A stretch of DNA of 28,814 bases from positions 1 through 28,814 of the IMG/VR virus record IMGVR_UViG_3300005067_000008. One strand, given 5' to 3'. The notes beneath the pieces were generated by a model. It ran no database searches and was not told the origin of the DNA. It saw only the letters and a list, made by a program, of their open reading frames with translations. Numbering within the stretch: position 1 is the stretch's first letter; each line of letters starts with the position of its first letter. Both the position numbers and the translations under genes were made by a program. The stretch comes from a virus. This document shows, piece after piece, positions 17,181-25,080 of this stretch.

Positions 17181-17514
17181 CCCACAGGTGTTCCCGGTCG
17201 GTTATGTGGTACTGCCATCCTGCTGGGGGCAGATGGGTAACTCGGACCGGTGGATGTGGGCGCTGAACATTGAATGCCGCGACTGGGACTCTGGAATGTG
17301 GGCGGTCACTTGGCTATCGGCATGTCTCAGTATAGACGGCACCTGGGATGAGGAACCGATACCGTCTGGCCGAACCAAAAAGTGGCTGAAAACGCACAGG
17401 TTTCCGCTCGCGGATGCCATTAGTCTCGCTGTCAGGACTGTTGACAGCCACGTCGTTAGCGGCTGTACAGCAAGACAGGTAGCTTTCATGTTCCCGCGAG
17501 TGCCGGGCGCCTAA
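17173..17514 (+). CDS. hypothetical protein, 113 aa
   Basis: The product begins MSDPQVFPVGYVVLPSCWGQ and is Trp-rich (SDRWMWALNIECRDWDSGMW), continuing with VTWLSACLSIDGTWDEEPIP. A basic helix (RTKKWLKTHRFPLADAISLA) and a C-terminal strand with VAFMFPRV follow. The many Trp and alternating strands suggest a beta sandwich. It is the last gene before an intrinsic terminator. Confidence 0.6.
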   Translation: MSDPQVFPVGYVVLPSCWGQMGNSDRWMWALNIECRDWDSGMWAVTWLSACLSIDGTWDEEPIPSGRTKKWLKTHRFPLADAISLAVRTVDSHVVSGCTARQVAFMFPRVPGA

Positions 17515-17536
17515 CCTGTTGACCTGGAACTAATCG

Positions 17537-17564
17537 AACCGACCCGCGAGGGCCGGTTTTTTCA
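17537..17564 (+). terminator. intrinsic terminator
   Basis: Arms AACCGACCC (17537-17545) and GGGCCGGTT (17550-17558) form a nine-position stem with one mismatch, capped by GCGA and followed by TTTTC. It lies 23 bases after the preceding stop and ends the operon of 13278-17514. Confidence 0.8.
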
Positions 17565-17583
17565 TGCCCGGAAAGGGACACCA

Positions 17584-17931
17584 ATGGTAGACGAGTTCCT
17601 ACGTAATCAGATTGCGGAAGCCCTAGAACAGGAATGGAATCCTGAACACGATCCTGCACTGACCGCATCGTTCGGCGACTATGCGGCGACCGCTCTCCGT
17701 GCACTCGGCATGTTTATCGTGACGACTGCCGCCGAACTCGATGACCTACCACCCGGCACGGTGATACGGAGCATCACCCACGGGGTTGTTCTCGTGAAGA
17801 GTCTCTATCCATTTGATGGATTGTATGAGTGGCGGGTTGACGGCGGATGGGCGTTGAGTTCCACAGCCAATATGGTCGAGGTCGCCTATGTGCCAGCCCT
17901 TGTCTTGTGGCGTTTACCAGACGTCGCCTAA
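17584..17931 (+). CDS. hypothetical protein with LP-turn beta domain, 115 aa
   Basis: A ribosome site AAAGGGA precedes the ATG by about six bases. An N-terminal helix (VDEFLRNQIAEALEQEWNPE) and a second helix (DYAATALRALG) lead into TTAAELDDLPPGTVIRSITH, GVVLVKSLYPFDGLYEWRVD and VAYVPALVLWRLPD. This is the same 'a.elddLPpGtvi' turn and aromatic strand order as the proteins at 14534 and 15160. The helical front with 'iAe.l...w' is common in actinophage early proteins. Function unknown. Confidence 0.6.
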   Translation: MVDEFLRNQIAEALEQEWNPEHDPALTASFGDYAATALRALGMFIVTTAAELDDLPPGTVIRSITHGVVLVKSLYPFDGLYEWRVDGGWALSSTANMVEVAYVPALVLWRLPDVA

Positions 17932-17961
17932 CCGCCTCGTTTAAACATTTGAAAGGAAACC

Positions 17962-18348
17962 ATGTCTGAACAGAACGACATCAATCAAATCATTGTGTCA
18001 GCGGTGAACGCCCGCGTTGAAGCCGAAGTGGCGGCGGCATTGACGAATGCCGACGCGATGAAAACGTTCGTGGAAGCCGCCCTCCACGAAAAAGTGAAGT
18101 CTAGCGACCGCTACGGTGCGGACGACATCACACTGGTGACGAAACTGGTGCGCGGCACCGTGGTCGAGCAGACCAAGAAGGTTGTCGCGGAAGAAGTGCA
18201 GGCCCAGGAGGCTGAGATCCGCGCCCATGTACGGCAGGCCGTGCAAGCCTCTGTCGGTGTGATCGCCGACAGTCTCGTGGACGGTTTTATGCAGTCCGTG
18301 ACCGGCAAGTATCCGTCCATCAAAGTCACGTTCAATGAACGTAGCTGA
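17962..18348 (+). CDS. helical / coiled-coil protein, 128 aa
   Basis: GAAAGGA lies six to seven bases before the ATG. The protein is almost all helix with heptad spacing: VNARVEAEVAAALTNADAMK, EAALHEKVKSSDRYG, then TVVEQTKKVVAEEVQAQEAE and AHVRQAVQASVGVIADSLVD. It ends in a short strand (SIKVTFNERS). It is probably an elongated oligomer. In other actinophages such genes lie near recombination genes, but no role is known to me. It overlaps the next gene by 14 bases. Confidence 0.6.
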   Translation: MSEQNDINQIIVSAVNARVEAEVAAALTNADAMKTFVEAALHEKVKSSDRYGADDITLVTKLVRGTVVEQTKKVVAEEVQAQEAEIRAHVRQAVQASVGVIADSLVDGFMQSVTGKYPSIKVTFNERS

Positions 18349-18736
18349 CAAGTATGCGGGCGAACTTACGGAACGTGATGTGTACGCTTGGCGGGAAGGC
18401 GGATGGTATTTCGCCGCTATCCGCGACCAGGTTGTCGCCAGACGGTATAAGCCTCACGGGTCTCACCTGAGTGAGGCGATATTCATTTTCGATGAAGCGT
18501 GGTCGCCCCGCAAGCCAAAAACGATGCCGGAGTTCCAGAACGTCCAATGGCGATGCCAAGGCAATCCATACCGAAATCAGTTTGGGACAAGTAACCGTCT
18601 CATCGTGCCGGTCAGCGAAGAGTGGGTAGGCAAGCACCCGCGATGCGCATGCCTGGACAGCCCAAATGCCGCGTTCGACGTTATATGCCAAATCCACGAC
18701 TGGACCCCCACAGGTGATTGCCTGGAAGAAAGGTAG
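18335..18736 (+). CDS. hypothetical protein, 133 aa
   Basis: This begins MNVADKYAGELTERDVYAWR and has EGGWYFAAIRDQVVARRYKP, a strand pair (LSEAIFIFDEAW) and a C-terminal region with RCACLDSPNAAFDVICQIHD and WTPTGDC. Four Cys and a His in the last 40 residues could bind a metal. It overlaps the coiled-coil gene by 14 bases. No family is recognised. Confidence 0.55.
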   Translation: MNVADKYAGELTERDVYAWREGGWYFAAIRDQVVARRYKPHGSHLSEAIFIFDEAWSPRKPKTMPEFQNVQWRCQGNPYRNQFGTSNRLIVPVSEEWVGKHPRCACLDSPNAAFDVICQIHDWTPTGDCLEER

Positions 18737-18741
18737 AGGGA

Positions 18742-18993
18742 ATGACGCCTACCCAATGGTGTCCGAGTTGCAGGCAGGTACGGGGACCCCTCGGGGGTCC
18801 CTGTTCTGTTTGCGGCACAACCCTCGGCCCGCTCCCCGAACCGGTGTGGGCCACCGATAGTGAATGCCCCATGTGTTTCGGGTCCGGCCTGATCTGGTTC
18901 GAAGTCGCAGGCGGCGATCCTGAAGCCCCCACAGAAGTACCGGAAGACTGCCCTGATTGTCACGGACTCGGATATGTGGAAGGAGACCTGTGA
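18742..18993 (+). CDS. zinc-ribbon / DnaJ-type cysteine-rich protein, 83 aa
   Basis: From ATG 18742 (AGAGGGA upstream) the protein contains four CxxC pairs: CPSC near residue 8, CSVC near 21, then CPMCFGSG and CPDCHGLG. The last two are CxxCxGxG repeats like those of the DnaJ zinc-binding domain and of many zinc-ribbon proteins. Two zinc ions can be held. It has no J-domain. It probably binds nucleic acid or a partner of the next enzyme, to which it is coupled by a GTGA overlap. Confidence 0.7.
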   Translation: MTPTQWCPSCRQVRGPLGGPCSVCGTTLGPLPEPVWATDSECPMCFGSGLIWFEVAGGDPEAPTEVPEDCPDCHGLGYVEGDL

Positions 18994-19634
18994 ACAAGCT
19001 CACAGGCGTTTTCATCGGCCAGTGGGAGCCTGACACTGACGAATGGCTGGAAGCCCGTCTGAACCGTCTTGGCGGCTCTGAGATAGCTGTTGCTTGCGGC
19101 TGGTCACCCTACGACACCCGCGACGAATTGATGCAGCGCAAGGTTGGTCTGCTGCCACGGCAGGAGATAACGGACGCGATGCTCCGAGGGAAACTATGCG
19201 AAGACGCTGTACTCGCATGGCTCGACCAGAAACACGGCCTGAACGCGACCGTGCAGCATCCCGGAACCTTCGTGCATCCCGCAAACAACAGATGGCTGTA
19301 CAACCCGGACGGTATCCGCACGAACGCAGACGGTGACCTGATCCTGTTGGAAGCGAAAACGGTGTCCGACCGGTCTGTTGATTCCGGTTGGGGCCGTGCC
19401 GGATCAGACAAGATCCCGATCTACTACCAATGTCAAGTCATGTGGGGTATGGGGATTCTCGGTTTGGATGTCTGCCATGTGGGTGTGCTGCATGGTGCGA
19501 CGAACGGCAGACCAGATTTGGGGTTTGCGACATACACGGTCGCGTTCAAACAGGAATTGTTTGATCTGTTGGCGGAACGCGCAGACGTGTTCCTGAACGA
19601 TCTTGATGCACTACGTGAAAGGAGTGCTGCGTGA
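18990..19634 (+). CDS. YqaJ-type viral recombinase / lambda-like exonuclease
   Basis: A 214-residue protein from GTG 18990. It has GGSEIAVACGWSPYD at about 29-42, the LRGKLCEDAVLAWL helix with Glu71, the NPDGI loop (Asp107), the LLEAKT motif (Glu121, Lys123) and the YYQCQVMWGM segment with Gln147/149. This is the order E...D...ExK...Q of PD-(D/E)xK phage exonucleases (YqaJ/lambda Exo), which resect dsDNA ends for single-strand annealing. It is coupled (GTGA) to the ATPase gene that follows, a common recombination pair with Sak4-like proteins. The family call is firm; the exact substrate is inferred. Confidence 0.85.
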   Translation: MNKLTGVFIGQWEPDTDEWLEARLNRLGGSEIAVACGWSPYDTRDELMQRKVGLLPRQEITDAMLRGKLCEDAVLAWLDQKHGLNATVQHPGTFVHPANNRWLYNPDGIRTNADGDLILLEAKTVSDRSVDSGWGRAGSDKIPIYYQCQVMWGMGILGLDVCHVGVLHGATNGRPDLGFATYTVAFKQELFDLLAERADVFLNDLDALRERSAA

Positions 19635-20668
19635 GTAACCGTACAACGAGAAAGCCGACCGGTTTGCCGCCGTGGCCGACCGTGTTGTTGGCTGGTGCCG
19701 AGAAGGCTGGGAAAACGTATGCGGCGCTGGCGGCATCCGGTTCCCGCTATGTGTCTCGCACCCTGTATGTGCCTGTTGGGGAAGACGAGCCAGACGAATA
19801 TGGTGCGCTCGACGGAGCCAACTTCGAAATCGTTGAACACGATGGAACGTTTGCCGACCTGGTAGATGCCGTCAAGTGGTCTGCGGAACAGCCCGGCCAC
19901 AACGGTAAGCAGTCACTATTGATTATTGACTCTGCTACCCGGCTGTGGCAGCAGTTGTCTGCCATGGCGCAGGCTGAGGCAGACGATAGAGCACGCCGGA
20001 AGGCTGCGAAATATCATCGGCCAGCCCCCACCGAGGAAGCCGATATCGGATTCGACTTGTGGAACCGTGCCGGGAAACGGTATGCGGACTTCATGGACGC
20101 TGTGAAGTCACATCGTGGCCCTGTGATTCTGACTGCCCGTCTGGAACGTCAAACGATCATGGACGCGGAAGGCAAGCCGACTCGCGAAAAGGACTATAAG
20201 GTGGTCGGCCACAAGAATCTGCCGTTTGACGTGGACGCCATTGTGATGATGCCGGAACGCGGCACCTATTGGCTTTCTGGTGTGCGGTCGTTGAAGTGGG
20301 ATTGGCGCTCGGAGCGGGAGCAGTTCCCGAACTTTACGGTGGAACGGTTGTGGGAGCGGCTGGGTGTGACGGATCAGGCTGGTACGCGCAGAACTGCCGC
20401 GTTCGTGACTGATGCGGATACGTCGGAAGACGCACCTGAACCGCCCGCTAGCTTGTCGGATGCTGTGTCGGAGTCGCGGAAGGTGTTTGACGAGATCGCC
20501 GGTTTGCAGTCTGCGGATGAGTGCCGTGACTTTTGGAACGACTTGAAGGGCACTCCGGCGTTGACAGCAACGGTGAAGGCCGCGATTGAGGCGCGCGTGG
20601 CCGAGTTGAACACGGCTCACGTGGCGGAAGCGTTCGACGCGACCCGGCAGGAAGAGTTGACGGCATGA
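19631..20668 (+). CDS. Sak4-like RecA-fold ATPase
   Basis: This is a 345-residue protein. A P-loop is seen at residues 21-30 (AGAEKAGKTY, with the GKT), and Walker B is LLIIDSAT near 97. A helical insert follows (AQAEADDRARRKAAKYHRPA), then VILTARLERQTIMD and YKVVGHKNLPFDVDAIVMM, matching the catalytic and sensor strands of phage RecA-like ATPases (Sak4 / 'AAA family'). The C-terminal 110 residues are a flexible acidic linker and helical domain. With the adjacent exonuclease and downstream SSB it forms the phage recombination set. The GTG start overlaps the exonuclease stop by four bases. Confidence 0.85.
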   Translation: MSNRTTRKPTGLPPWPTVLLAGAEKAGKTYAALAASGSRYVSRTLYVPVGEDEPDEYGALDGANFEIVEHDGTFADLVDAVKWSAEQPGHNGKQSLLIIDSATRLWQQLSAMAQAEADDRARRKAAKYHRPAPTEEADIGFDLWNRAGKRYADFMDAVKSHRGPVILTARLERQTIMDAEGKPTREKDYKVVGHKNLPFDVDAIVMMPERGTYWLSGVRSLKWDWRSEREQFPNFTVERLWERLGVTDQAGTRRTAAFVTDADTSEDAPEPPASLSDAVSESRKVFDEIAGLQSADECRDFWNDLKGTPALTATVKAAIEARVAELNTAHVAEAFDATRQEELTA

Positions 20669-20859
20669 TCGAAGCTCTGCGGCAGCGCATCAACTGTCTT
20701 GAAACCCAGTGGGACATGGATGAAGGACCTGGAACCTATTTGGCGGTCCCGCTTTTTGGTGACGCGCTCCGCGAAACCCTCGCATTGGCCGATGACGAGC
20801 CGAACAATCCTCTAGCGGTGAAGATCGTGAACGCTATCGACGCCGCTACTGCCTCATAA
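20665..20859 (+). CDS. small helical protein, 64 aa
   Basis: The product starts MIEALRQRINCLETQWDMDE and ends in two short helices (ALRETLALADDEPNN and VKIVNAIDAAT). Charge and spacing suggest a helical pair. It is coupled to the ATPase gene by ATGA and lies just before a strong stem-loop. Function unknown. Confidence 0.55.
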   Translation: MIEALRQRINCLETQWDMDEGPGTYLAVPLFGDALRETLALADDEPNNPLAVKIVNAIDAATAS

Positions 20860-20870
20860 CCCCACCCTCA

Positions 20871-20917
20871 AACAAAGGGGGGTCAGCCGCATTGTGGGCG
20901 GCTGACCCCCCTTTGTT
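20871..20917 (+). terminator. 20-bp perfect stem-loop, probable terminator
   Basis: The arms 20871-20890 and 20898-20917 are perfect reverse complements over 20 bases around a seven-base loop. The right arm ends CTTTGTT, giving a partial U-tract. It sits 12 bases after the preceding stop and 24 bases before the RNA ligase start, so it separates the recombination operon from the RNA-repair operon. Confidence 0.75.
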
Positions 20918-20941
20918 TACCCCTAAAACGAAGGATATTTA

Positions 20942-22039
20942 GTGATTCACATTGACAGCATCGTTGACCCTGCCGAGTTACAGCAGGGTCTTAAGGACGG
21001 CCTGATCGTATGCAGGGAATCTGGTGACGGTCAGTACATCCTCAACTACACAGACCGGGCAATGCACACTGGTTCCTGGGCGAATAAAGCGGTACGGGCC
21101 TGCCGTGGCCTCATCTTCAACGCAGACAGGTTCGTGGTCGCACGCCCGTGGGAGAAGTTCTTCAACTACGGCGAGGGTTTGGCGGGCGACCTTCCGCTGG
21201 ATGCGCCAGTCGAGGTCACCGACAAGATTGACGGCTCGCTCGGCATCCTCCACCTGGGGGAAGACGGTGATCTTCGGATTGCGTCTCGCGGCAGCTTCCA
21301 CTCCGACCAGGCACAGCACGCCACCCACATCCTGCACAGCCGCTACCCGGACATCGCATACCACTTCAACCCGCGCGAAACCACCGTCTTGTTCGAGATC
21401 GTGTATCCAGCCAACCGGATCGTGTGTGACTACGGCACCCAGGATGATCTGATTCTGTTGGGTTCCGTCGATATAGAGTCGGGTGAATATTTTGGCCCGG
21501 ACTACACGGCGGCAGCTATCCACTGGAGTGGGCCAAAAACCGACACGTTCCGGTACGAGACGTTGCGGGAAGCGTTGGCCGCACCTGAACGGCCCGGCGC
21601 TGAAGGACTCGTGGTCAGGTTCCTCGGAGATAACCATCTCGTCAAGATCAAGCAGGCTGACTATCTGAAGCTGTTCCGGATCACGTTCGGCCTATCTGAA
21701 CGTACCGTTTGGGAGCACCTGATGGGCGGCGGCATCATTCTGAATTTACTCGATCAGCTTCCGGAAGAACTGCACCCGTGGGTTCGTGCCGTGTCTGGGA
21801 GGCTGCACGGTGAGGCCTTCGCTATCTGGGACGCCGTGGATACCATCCATCAAGACATTCTTTATGCACTACCAGCGAACTTCACCCGCAAGGAATATGC
21901 CGCGTATGCGAACAAGACAAAATACGCGCACTTCCTGTTCCAGATGCTGGACGACCGCGACATGTACCCGATCATTATGAAGTCGTTGAAGCCGGGCCAT
22001 AACCATGCCCGGACTAGCCAGTCGGAGGATGCCGCATGA
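20942..22039 (+). CDS. RNA ligase (ATP-dependent, T4 Rnl1-like)
   Basis: This is a 365-residue nucleotidyltransferase starting at GTG 20942, with GAAGGA upstream. Motif I is DKIDGSLG with the adenylated Lys95. RGLIFN and WEKFFNYGEG lie before it, and SRGSF (motif Ia) follows at 115-119. Motif IIIa/IV is FEIVYPANRIVCDYG (Glu152) with EGLVVR at 221-226. Motif V is HLVKIKQADY (Lys235, Lys237). This is the complete set of the RNA ligase/DNA ligase superfamily, and the F-N-Y-G segment is typical of T4 Rnl1-type RNA ligases. The next gene (polynucleotide kinase) overlaps by ATGA. In T4 this pair repairs tRNA cleaved by host defence nucleases. The family is confident; the in vivo substrate is inferred. 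Confidence 0.9.
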   Translation: MIHIDSIVDPAELQQGLKDGLIVCRESGDGQYILNYTDRAMHTGSWANKAVRACRGLIFNADRFVVARPWEKFFNYGEGLAGDLPLDAPVEVTDKIDGSLGILHLGEDGDLRIASRGSFHSDQAQHATHILHSRYPDIAYHFNPRETTVLFEIVYPANRIVCDYGTQDDLILLGSVDIESGEYFGPDYTAAAIHWSGPKTDTFRYETLREALAAPERPGAEGLVVRFLGDNHLVKIKQADYLKLFRITFGLSERTVWEHLMGGGIILNLLDQLPEELHPWVRAVSGRLHGEAFAIWDAVDTIHQDILYALPANFTRKEYAAYANKTKYAHFLFQMLDDRDMYPIIMKSLKPGHNHARTSQSEDAA

Positions 22040-22950
22040 CCACATTGCACATCATCAGGGGTTTGCCCGGCTCGGGTAAGACCACGTTCGCCACCAGCTG
22101 GGTACGGGAAGATCCGGACAACAGGACGCGCGTAAACCGTGACGATCTGCGGCAGATGATGTTCGGGAAACGTGCCGATTTGCTTCCCGCCCAGGAAGCG
22201 TTGGTGACAGCCGCTGAACAAGCGATTGTGCGTAGCTCGTTGGAGGCTGGCCGTGACACGATTGTGGATGACATGAATCTGCGTCCCCGGTATGTGCGCG
22301 GCTAGCAGGAAATCGCCTACGAGACCGGTGATGTCACCCGTTTGGTCGAGATGCCCGTCAACGTCGAGTTGTCCGTCCGCCGCGATTTCCGCCGCGATAA
22401 GCCTGTCGGTGAGACTGTCATCCGTGACTTGGCGAAACGGTTCACCCGCAAACGCTCATATCTGCCCGTCTCGGATTACAGCACGGCTACCGGTCTCGCC
22501 CAGTATGTCGGCTATTCCCCGGACCGGCCTAATGCGGTGATCGTTGACTTGGACGGCACTATCGCATTGGGTACCCAGCGGGGACACTACGACTGGGCGA
22601 AGGTTGGCGGCGACACCCCAAACCAGCCGATCATCGATCTTGTCAATGACTTGTACAGTGTGGGAACCGACCAGATCATCTTCTTGTCGGGCCGGAAGTC
22701 TGTTTGCCGCCAGGAAACACTGGACTGGCTTTTGAGGCAGTTCCCCTACATGAACTCTTATACTGTGGAGCTTTACATGCGCCACGACGATGACGGTCGC
22801 CCCGACTTCATTGTGAAAAACGAATTGTTCGCGACGTATGTGAATGGTATCTACAATGTGCGGCTCGTTCTGGACGACAGGAACAGTGTGGTGCGCATGT
22901 GGCGGGATATCGGACTCACCTGCCTTCAGGTGGCGCCGGGAGCGTTCTAG
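22036..22950 (+). pseudogene. polynucleotide kinase/phosphatase interrupted by an in-frame amber codon
   Basis: The frame encodes 304 residues if the TAG at 22303-22305 is read through. The N-terminal kinase has GLPGSGKTT (P-loop, residues 8-16), NRDDLRQMM, and DTIVDDMNLRPRY before the stop. After the stop the same frame continues QEIAYETGDVTRLVEM, the lid VRRDFRRDKPVGE, and a HAD phosphatase with DLDGTIA and FLSGRKS, ending VLDDRNSVVRMWRD. This order (kinase, then phosphatase) is T4 Pnkp. Upstream part: 22036-22305; a possible internal restart is ATG 22342. Nothing else is lost, so a recent nonsense mutation, a sequencing error, or suppression/readthrough are all possible. It overlaps the ligase gene by four bases. 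Confidence 0.85.
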
Positions 22951-22952
22951 CC

Positions 22953-23297
22953 ATGTGGACGCCCGAGGAACAACACCAGCACGTGGTAGACCTTGCAGGG
23001 TCTATACGCGACTGGTCGTATCGGAAACCCGGTCGGACCTGTGAATCCGTGTCCGACCGGGCCATCCGGTTGACCCTGAAAGCCCGCTGGCACAGAGACG
23101 AAGCTGCACGTCTGCAAGCCCTCGTCCACCGGAAGCCGACACAGGCAGAGTACCGGGATTACGTGATGCGTGAATGGCGTCGCTGGTATGGCCGGAATCC
23201 GGCTTGGATAGCTCGGCGTCTCGGCTTCCACAGTGTAGGCGAACTGAAGTTCGCGGTACGCGGATGGCTCCAACACGAAGGAACATATAGTGGGTGA
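22953..23297 (+). CDS. hypothetical basic protein, 114 aa
   Basis: This starts at ATG 22953 two bases after the kinase gene. MWTPEEQHQHVVDLAGSIRD opens a helix, then RKPGRTCESVSDRAIRLTLK and a long basic helix (KARWHRDEAARLQALVHRKP). The C-terminus (MREWRRWYGRNPAWIARRLG, then HSVGELKFAVRGW) looks like a helix-turn-helix with strong positive charge. It is cotranscribed with RNA repair genes, so nucleic-acid binding is reasonable, though no family is recognised. Confidence 0.6.
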   Translation: MWTPEEQHQHVVDLAGSIRDWSYRKPGRTCESVSDRAIRLTLKARWHRDEAARLQALVHRKPTQAEYRDYVMREWRRWYGRNPAWIARRLGFHSVGELKFAVRGWLQHEGTYSG

Positions 23298-23385
23298 CTT
23301 TGTCCTGTATGCGTCGTTTGTTCTTGCAGCCATCACCTGGCTACTGTCCGCCGCCACGCTCATCCTCGCCAGGAAAGGACGATAA
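23290..23385 (+). CDS. 31-residue membrane peptide
   Basis: From GTG 23290 the peptide reads VGDFVLYASFVLAAITWLLS and continues AATLILARKGR, a single membrane helix with a basic end. It overlaps the preceding gene by eight bases and ends directly before the next ATG. Its size and joining to neighbours are consistent with a real small gene. Confidence 0.5.
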   Translation: MGDFVLYASFVLAAITWLLSAATLILARKGR

Positions 23386-23646
23386 ATGATCGTCTACTGG
23401 ATTGCGACCGGTGCCCTAACCGTGGTGGCAGTAGTTGCCGGTTACATGATTGGCTGGCGGCACTGCTACAAAACCAAGGTTGAAGACAACGACGCTATCG
23501 CACACCAATTCATCGGCTCATGGGTGACAGACACCATGCAGTTAGCCAACGTCAAATCTGTGTACTTCGTTCACGACCTGGACGACCCTACCCAGATCCA
23601 CGGACGCGTTGACTACTACGACCCCTACCTATTCCAAGAGTTCTAG
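23386..23646 (+). CDS. membrane-anchored hypothetical protein, 86 aa
   Basis: An N-terminal membrane helix (IVYWIATGALTVVAVVAGYM) is followed by a short basic segment (GWRHCYKTK), then a soluble acidic tail with SVYFVHDLDDPTQIHGRVDY. AGGAAAGGA lies upstream of the ATG. With the 31-residue peptide before it, it forms a small membrane pair. Function unknown. Confidence 0.55.
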   Translation: MIVYWIATGALTVVAVVAGYMIGWRHCYKTKVEDNDAIAHQFIGSWVTDTMQLANVKSVYFVHDLDDPTQIHGRVDYYDPYLFQEF

Positions 23647-23653
23647 GAATGAC

Positions 23654-24016
23654 ATGCCGGAATTCACTTTATCCACTCTCATACGCGAATGCGTCGTATA
23701 CCCTCTCGGCTTCGATACGGAGGCCGAAAACTGGTATGAAATGACGGTTTGGGGTATTCAGGTTCGGTGGGCTGGGCCGAGACATTTGGAGGATGGCTAC
23801 CGTTCCACAGGCGGATGGTATGCGTGTCGTCTCGGCGGCTGGTGTTTGTCGCGAGCCGGTAAATGGGCTCGCCCGGAACGCTATCAAACCTGGCAGTACA
23901 GGTTCGCCACCTACCAGGAGGCGGAAGCAGCTGCCGTGTCTGCTTCACGATCATTCCGTGTCAACGGTCTGACGTGGGACGAGTTCACTGCATGGCGGGA
24001 AAGGCAGAAAGACTAG
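23654..24016 (+). CDS. hypothetical Trp-rich protein, 120 aa
   Basis: From ATG 23654 the protein begins MPEFTLSTLIRECVVYPLGF and is rich in Trp and Tyr (NWYEMTVWGIQVRWAGPRHL, then STGGWYACRLGGWCLSRAGK). It then has a helix (YQEAEAAAVSASRSFRVNGL) and ends FTAWRERQKD. The GGWY..RLGGW spacing looks like stacked beta strands. It overlaps the next gene by one base. No family is recognised. Confidence 0.55.
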   Translation: MPEFTLSTLIRECVVYPLGFDTEAENWYEMTVWGIQVRWAGPRHLEDGYRSTGGWYACRLGGWCLSRAGKWARPERYQTWQYRFATYQEAEAAAVSASRSFRVNGLTWDEFTAWRERQKD

Positions 24017-24201
24017 TGGAAATCGATACGTATTATACCAGTGAAATTGTGTGCCCGTGGTGCGGCTACGAATACCAGGATTCCTGGGCGTTCGAACCTT
24101 CCGCTACTGCACGCGGCGAACAATGCCAGAACTGCGAACAAACGTTCTGGTGGGAAACCGACATCGAAGTCACCTACACGTCAAGGAAAAGCTATGATTA
24201 G
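24016..24201 (+). CDS. zinc-ribbon protein, 61 aa
   Basis: From GTG 24016 the product begins VEIDTYYTSEIVCPWCGYEY and has a second pair CQNCEQTF near residue 37. Two CxxC pairs about 21 residues apart form a zinc ribbon. The remainder is beta-like (WWETDIEVTYTS). It is commonly seen as a stand-alone phage protein. It is coupled to the next gene by an eight-base overlap. Confidence 0.65.
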   Translation: MEIDTYYTSEIVCPWCGYEYQDSWAFEPSATARGEQCQNCEQTFWWETDIEVTYTSRKSYD

Positions 24202-24433
24202 TCATACTATTCAGGTCGGCTATCTGACCGTCGAATATTTGGGTCACACCATCGGATTCCCGTTCGAGGATGAGTACGGGAACGAAACCGGCGAATGGGT
24301 TGAGGGTATCCTCACCGACTACTCGGTCAAATCAGGCGCACCCGGATGCTGGGTCACCATCGAGTTCACCGACCCCGATGACGAATGGCACATGGAAACG
24401 TTCTACTACACAGCAGAAATCGAAGTGCTGTGA
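24194..24433 (+). CDS. hypothetical beta-rich protein, 79 aa
   Basis: The protein starts MISHTIQVGYLTVEYLGHTI with AAGGAAAAGCT before the ATG. Strands include VEGILTDYSVKSG, CWVTIEFTDPDDEW and [13 protein letters not shown], alternating with acidic loops. It probably forms a small barrel. It overlaps the following gene by GTGA. No family is recognised. Confidence 0.6.
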   Translation: MISHTIQVGYLTVEYLGHTIGFPFEDEYGNETGEWVEGILTDYSVKSGAPGCWVTIEFTDPDDEWHMETFYYTAEIEVL

Positions 24434-24582
24434 ACTTCCTCAACCTCGTCGCTGTCGCTCTCTGCCTGCTAACCGCATTCACCTATTTCGCAGCCCACAA
24501 CGTGGCACTCGCCTGCGTGTGGCTCATGTTCGCCGCCCTCTACACACACATTCTCCTCAGTAAGGAAAACCATAATGGCTAA
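24430..24582 (+). CDS. small two-helix membrane protein, 50 aa
   Basis: From GTG 24430 it reads [20 protein letters not shown], then [20 protein letters not shown] and [10 protein letters not shown]. Two membrane segments are present, with a polar C-terminal end. It is translated with the upstream gene (GTGA) and overlaps the SSB start by eight bases. Function unknown. Confidence 0.55.
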   Translation: MNFLNLVAVALCLLTAFTYFAAHNVALACVWLMFAALYTHILLSKENHNG

Positions 24583-25057
24583 CGAAACTCCTATCACTCT
24601 GGTCGGGAATCTGACCGCTGACCCTGACTTGAGGTTCGCCCCGTCCGGGGCAGCCGTAGCGAACTTCACAGTCGCCTCAACCCCCCGCACGTTCGACCGG
24701 CAAACCAACGAATGGAGGGACGGGGACCCCCTGTTCCTGGCTTGCTCCCTGTGGCGGCAACCGGCAGAGAACGTTGCGGAATCCCTGTCGAAGGGCATGC
24801 GGGTGATTGTGCAGGGCCGGTTGCGTCAGCGTTCCTACGACGACCGCGACGGGAACCGGCGCACCGTGTTCGAGGTTGAGGTTGACGAGATCGGGCCGTC
24901 GCTGCGGTATGCGACCGCCGTCGTCAACCGGAAGTCAAACCCGGACAGCAGCTTCAAGGGCACACAGTCACGGCCTGCACAGGATCGCCGGTCGGATGGC
25001 TTCGCTGGCCGCGACCCGTGGGCTGCTGCGGGCGAACCGGAAGACCCGCCCTTCTGA
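24575..25057 (+). CDS. ssb: single-stranded DNA-binding protein
   Basis: This is a 160-residue OB-fold protein. The N-terminal domain has [72 protein letters not shown] and [17 protein letters not shown], which are the SSB strands in order. The linker is Ser/Gly/Arg-rich, and the tail EPEDPPF is the acidic tip that binds partner proteins. It coats single-stranded DNA made by the exonuclease and by replication. AAGGAAAACC lies before the ATG. A terminator follows 24 bases after the stop. Confidence 0.95.
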   Translation: MANETPITLVGNLTADPDLRFAPSGAAVANFTVASTPRTFDRQTNEWRDGDPLFLACSLWRQPAENVAESLSKGMRVIVQGRLRQRSYDDRDGNRRTVFEVEVDEIGPSLRYATAVVNRKSNPDSSFKGTQSRPAQDRRSDGFAGRDPWAAAGEPEDPPF

Positions 25058-25080
25058 GCTAACCCCACCATCAAGACACG

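Noticed and set aside
22303-22305. Amber codon reassignment in this phage
   Set aside because: Several intact genes (8132-8509, 23654-24016, the terminase) end in TAG, so TAG is used as a stop here.
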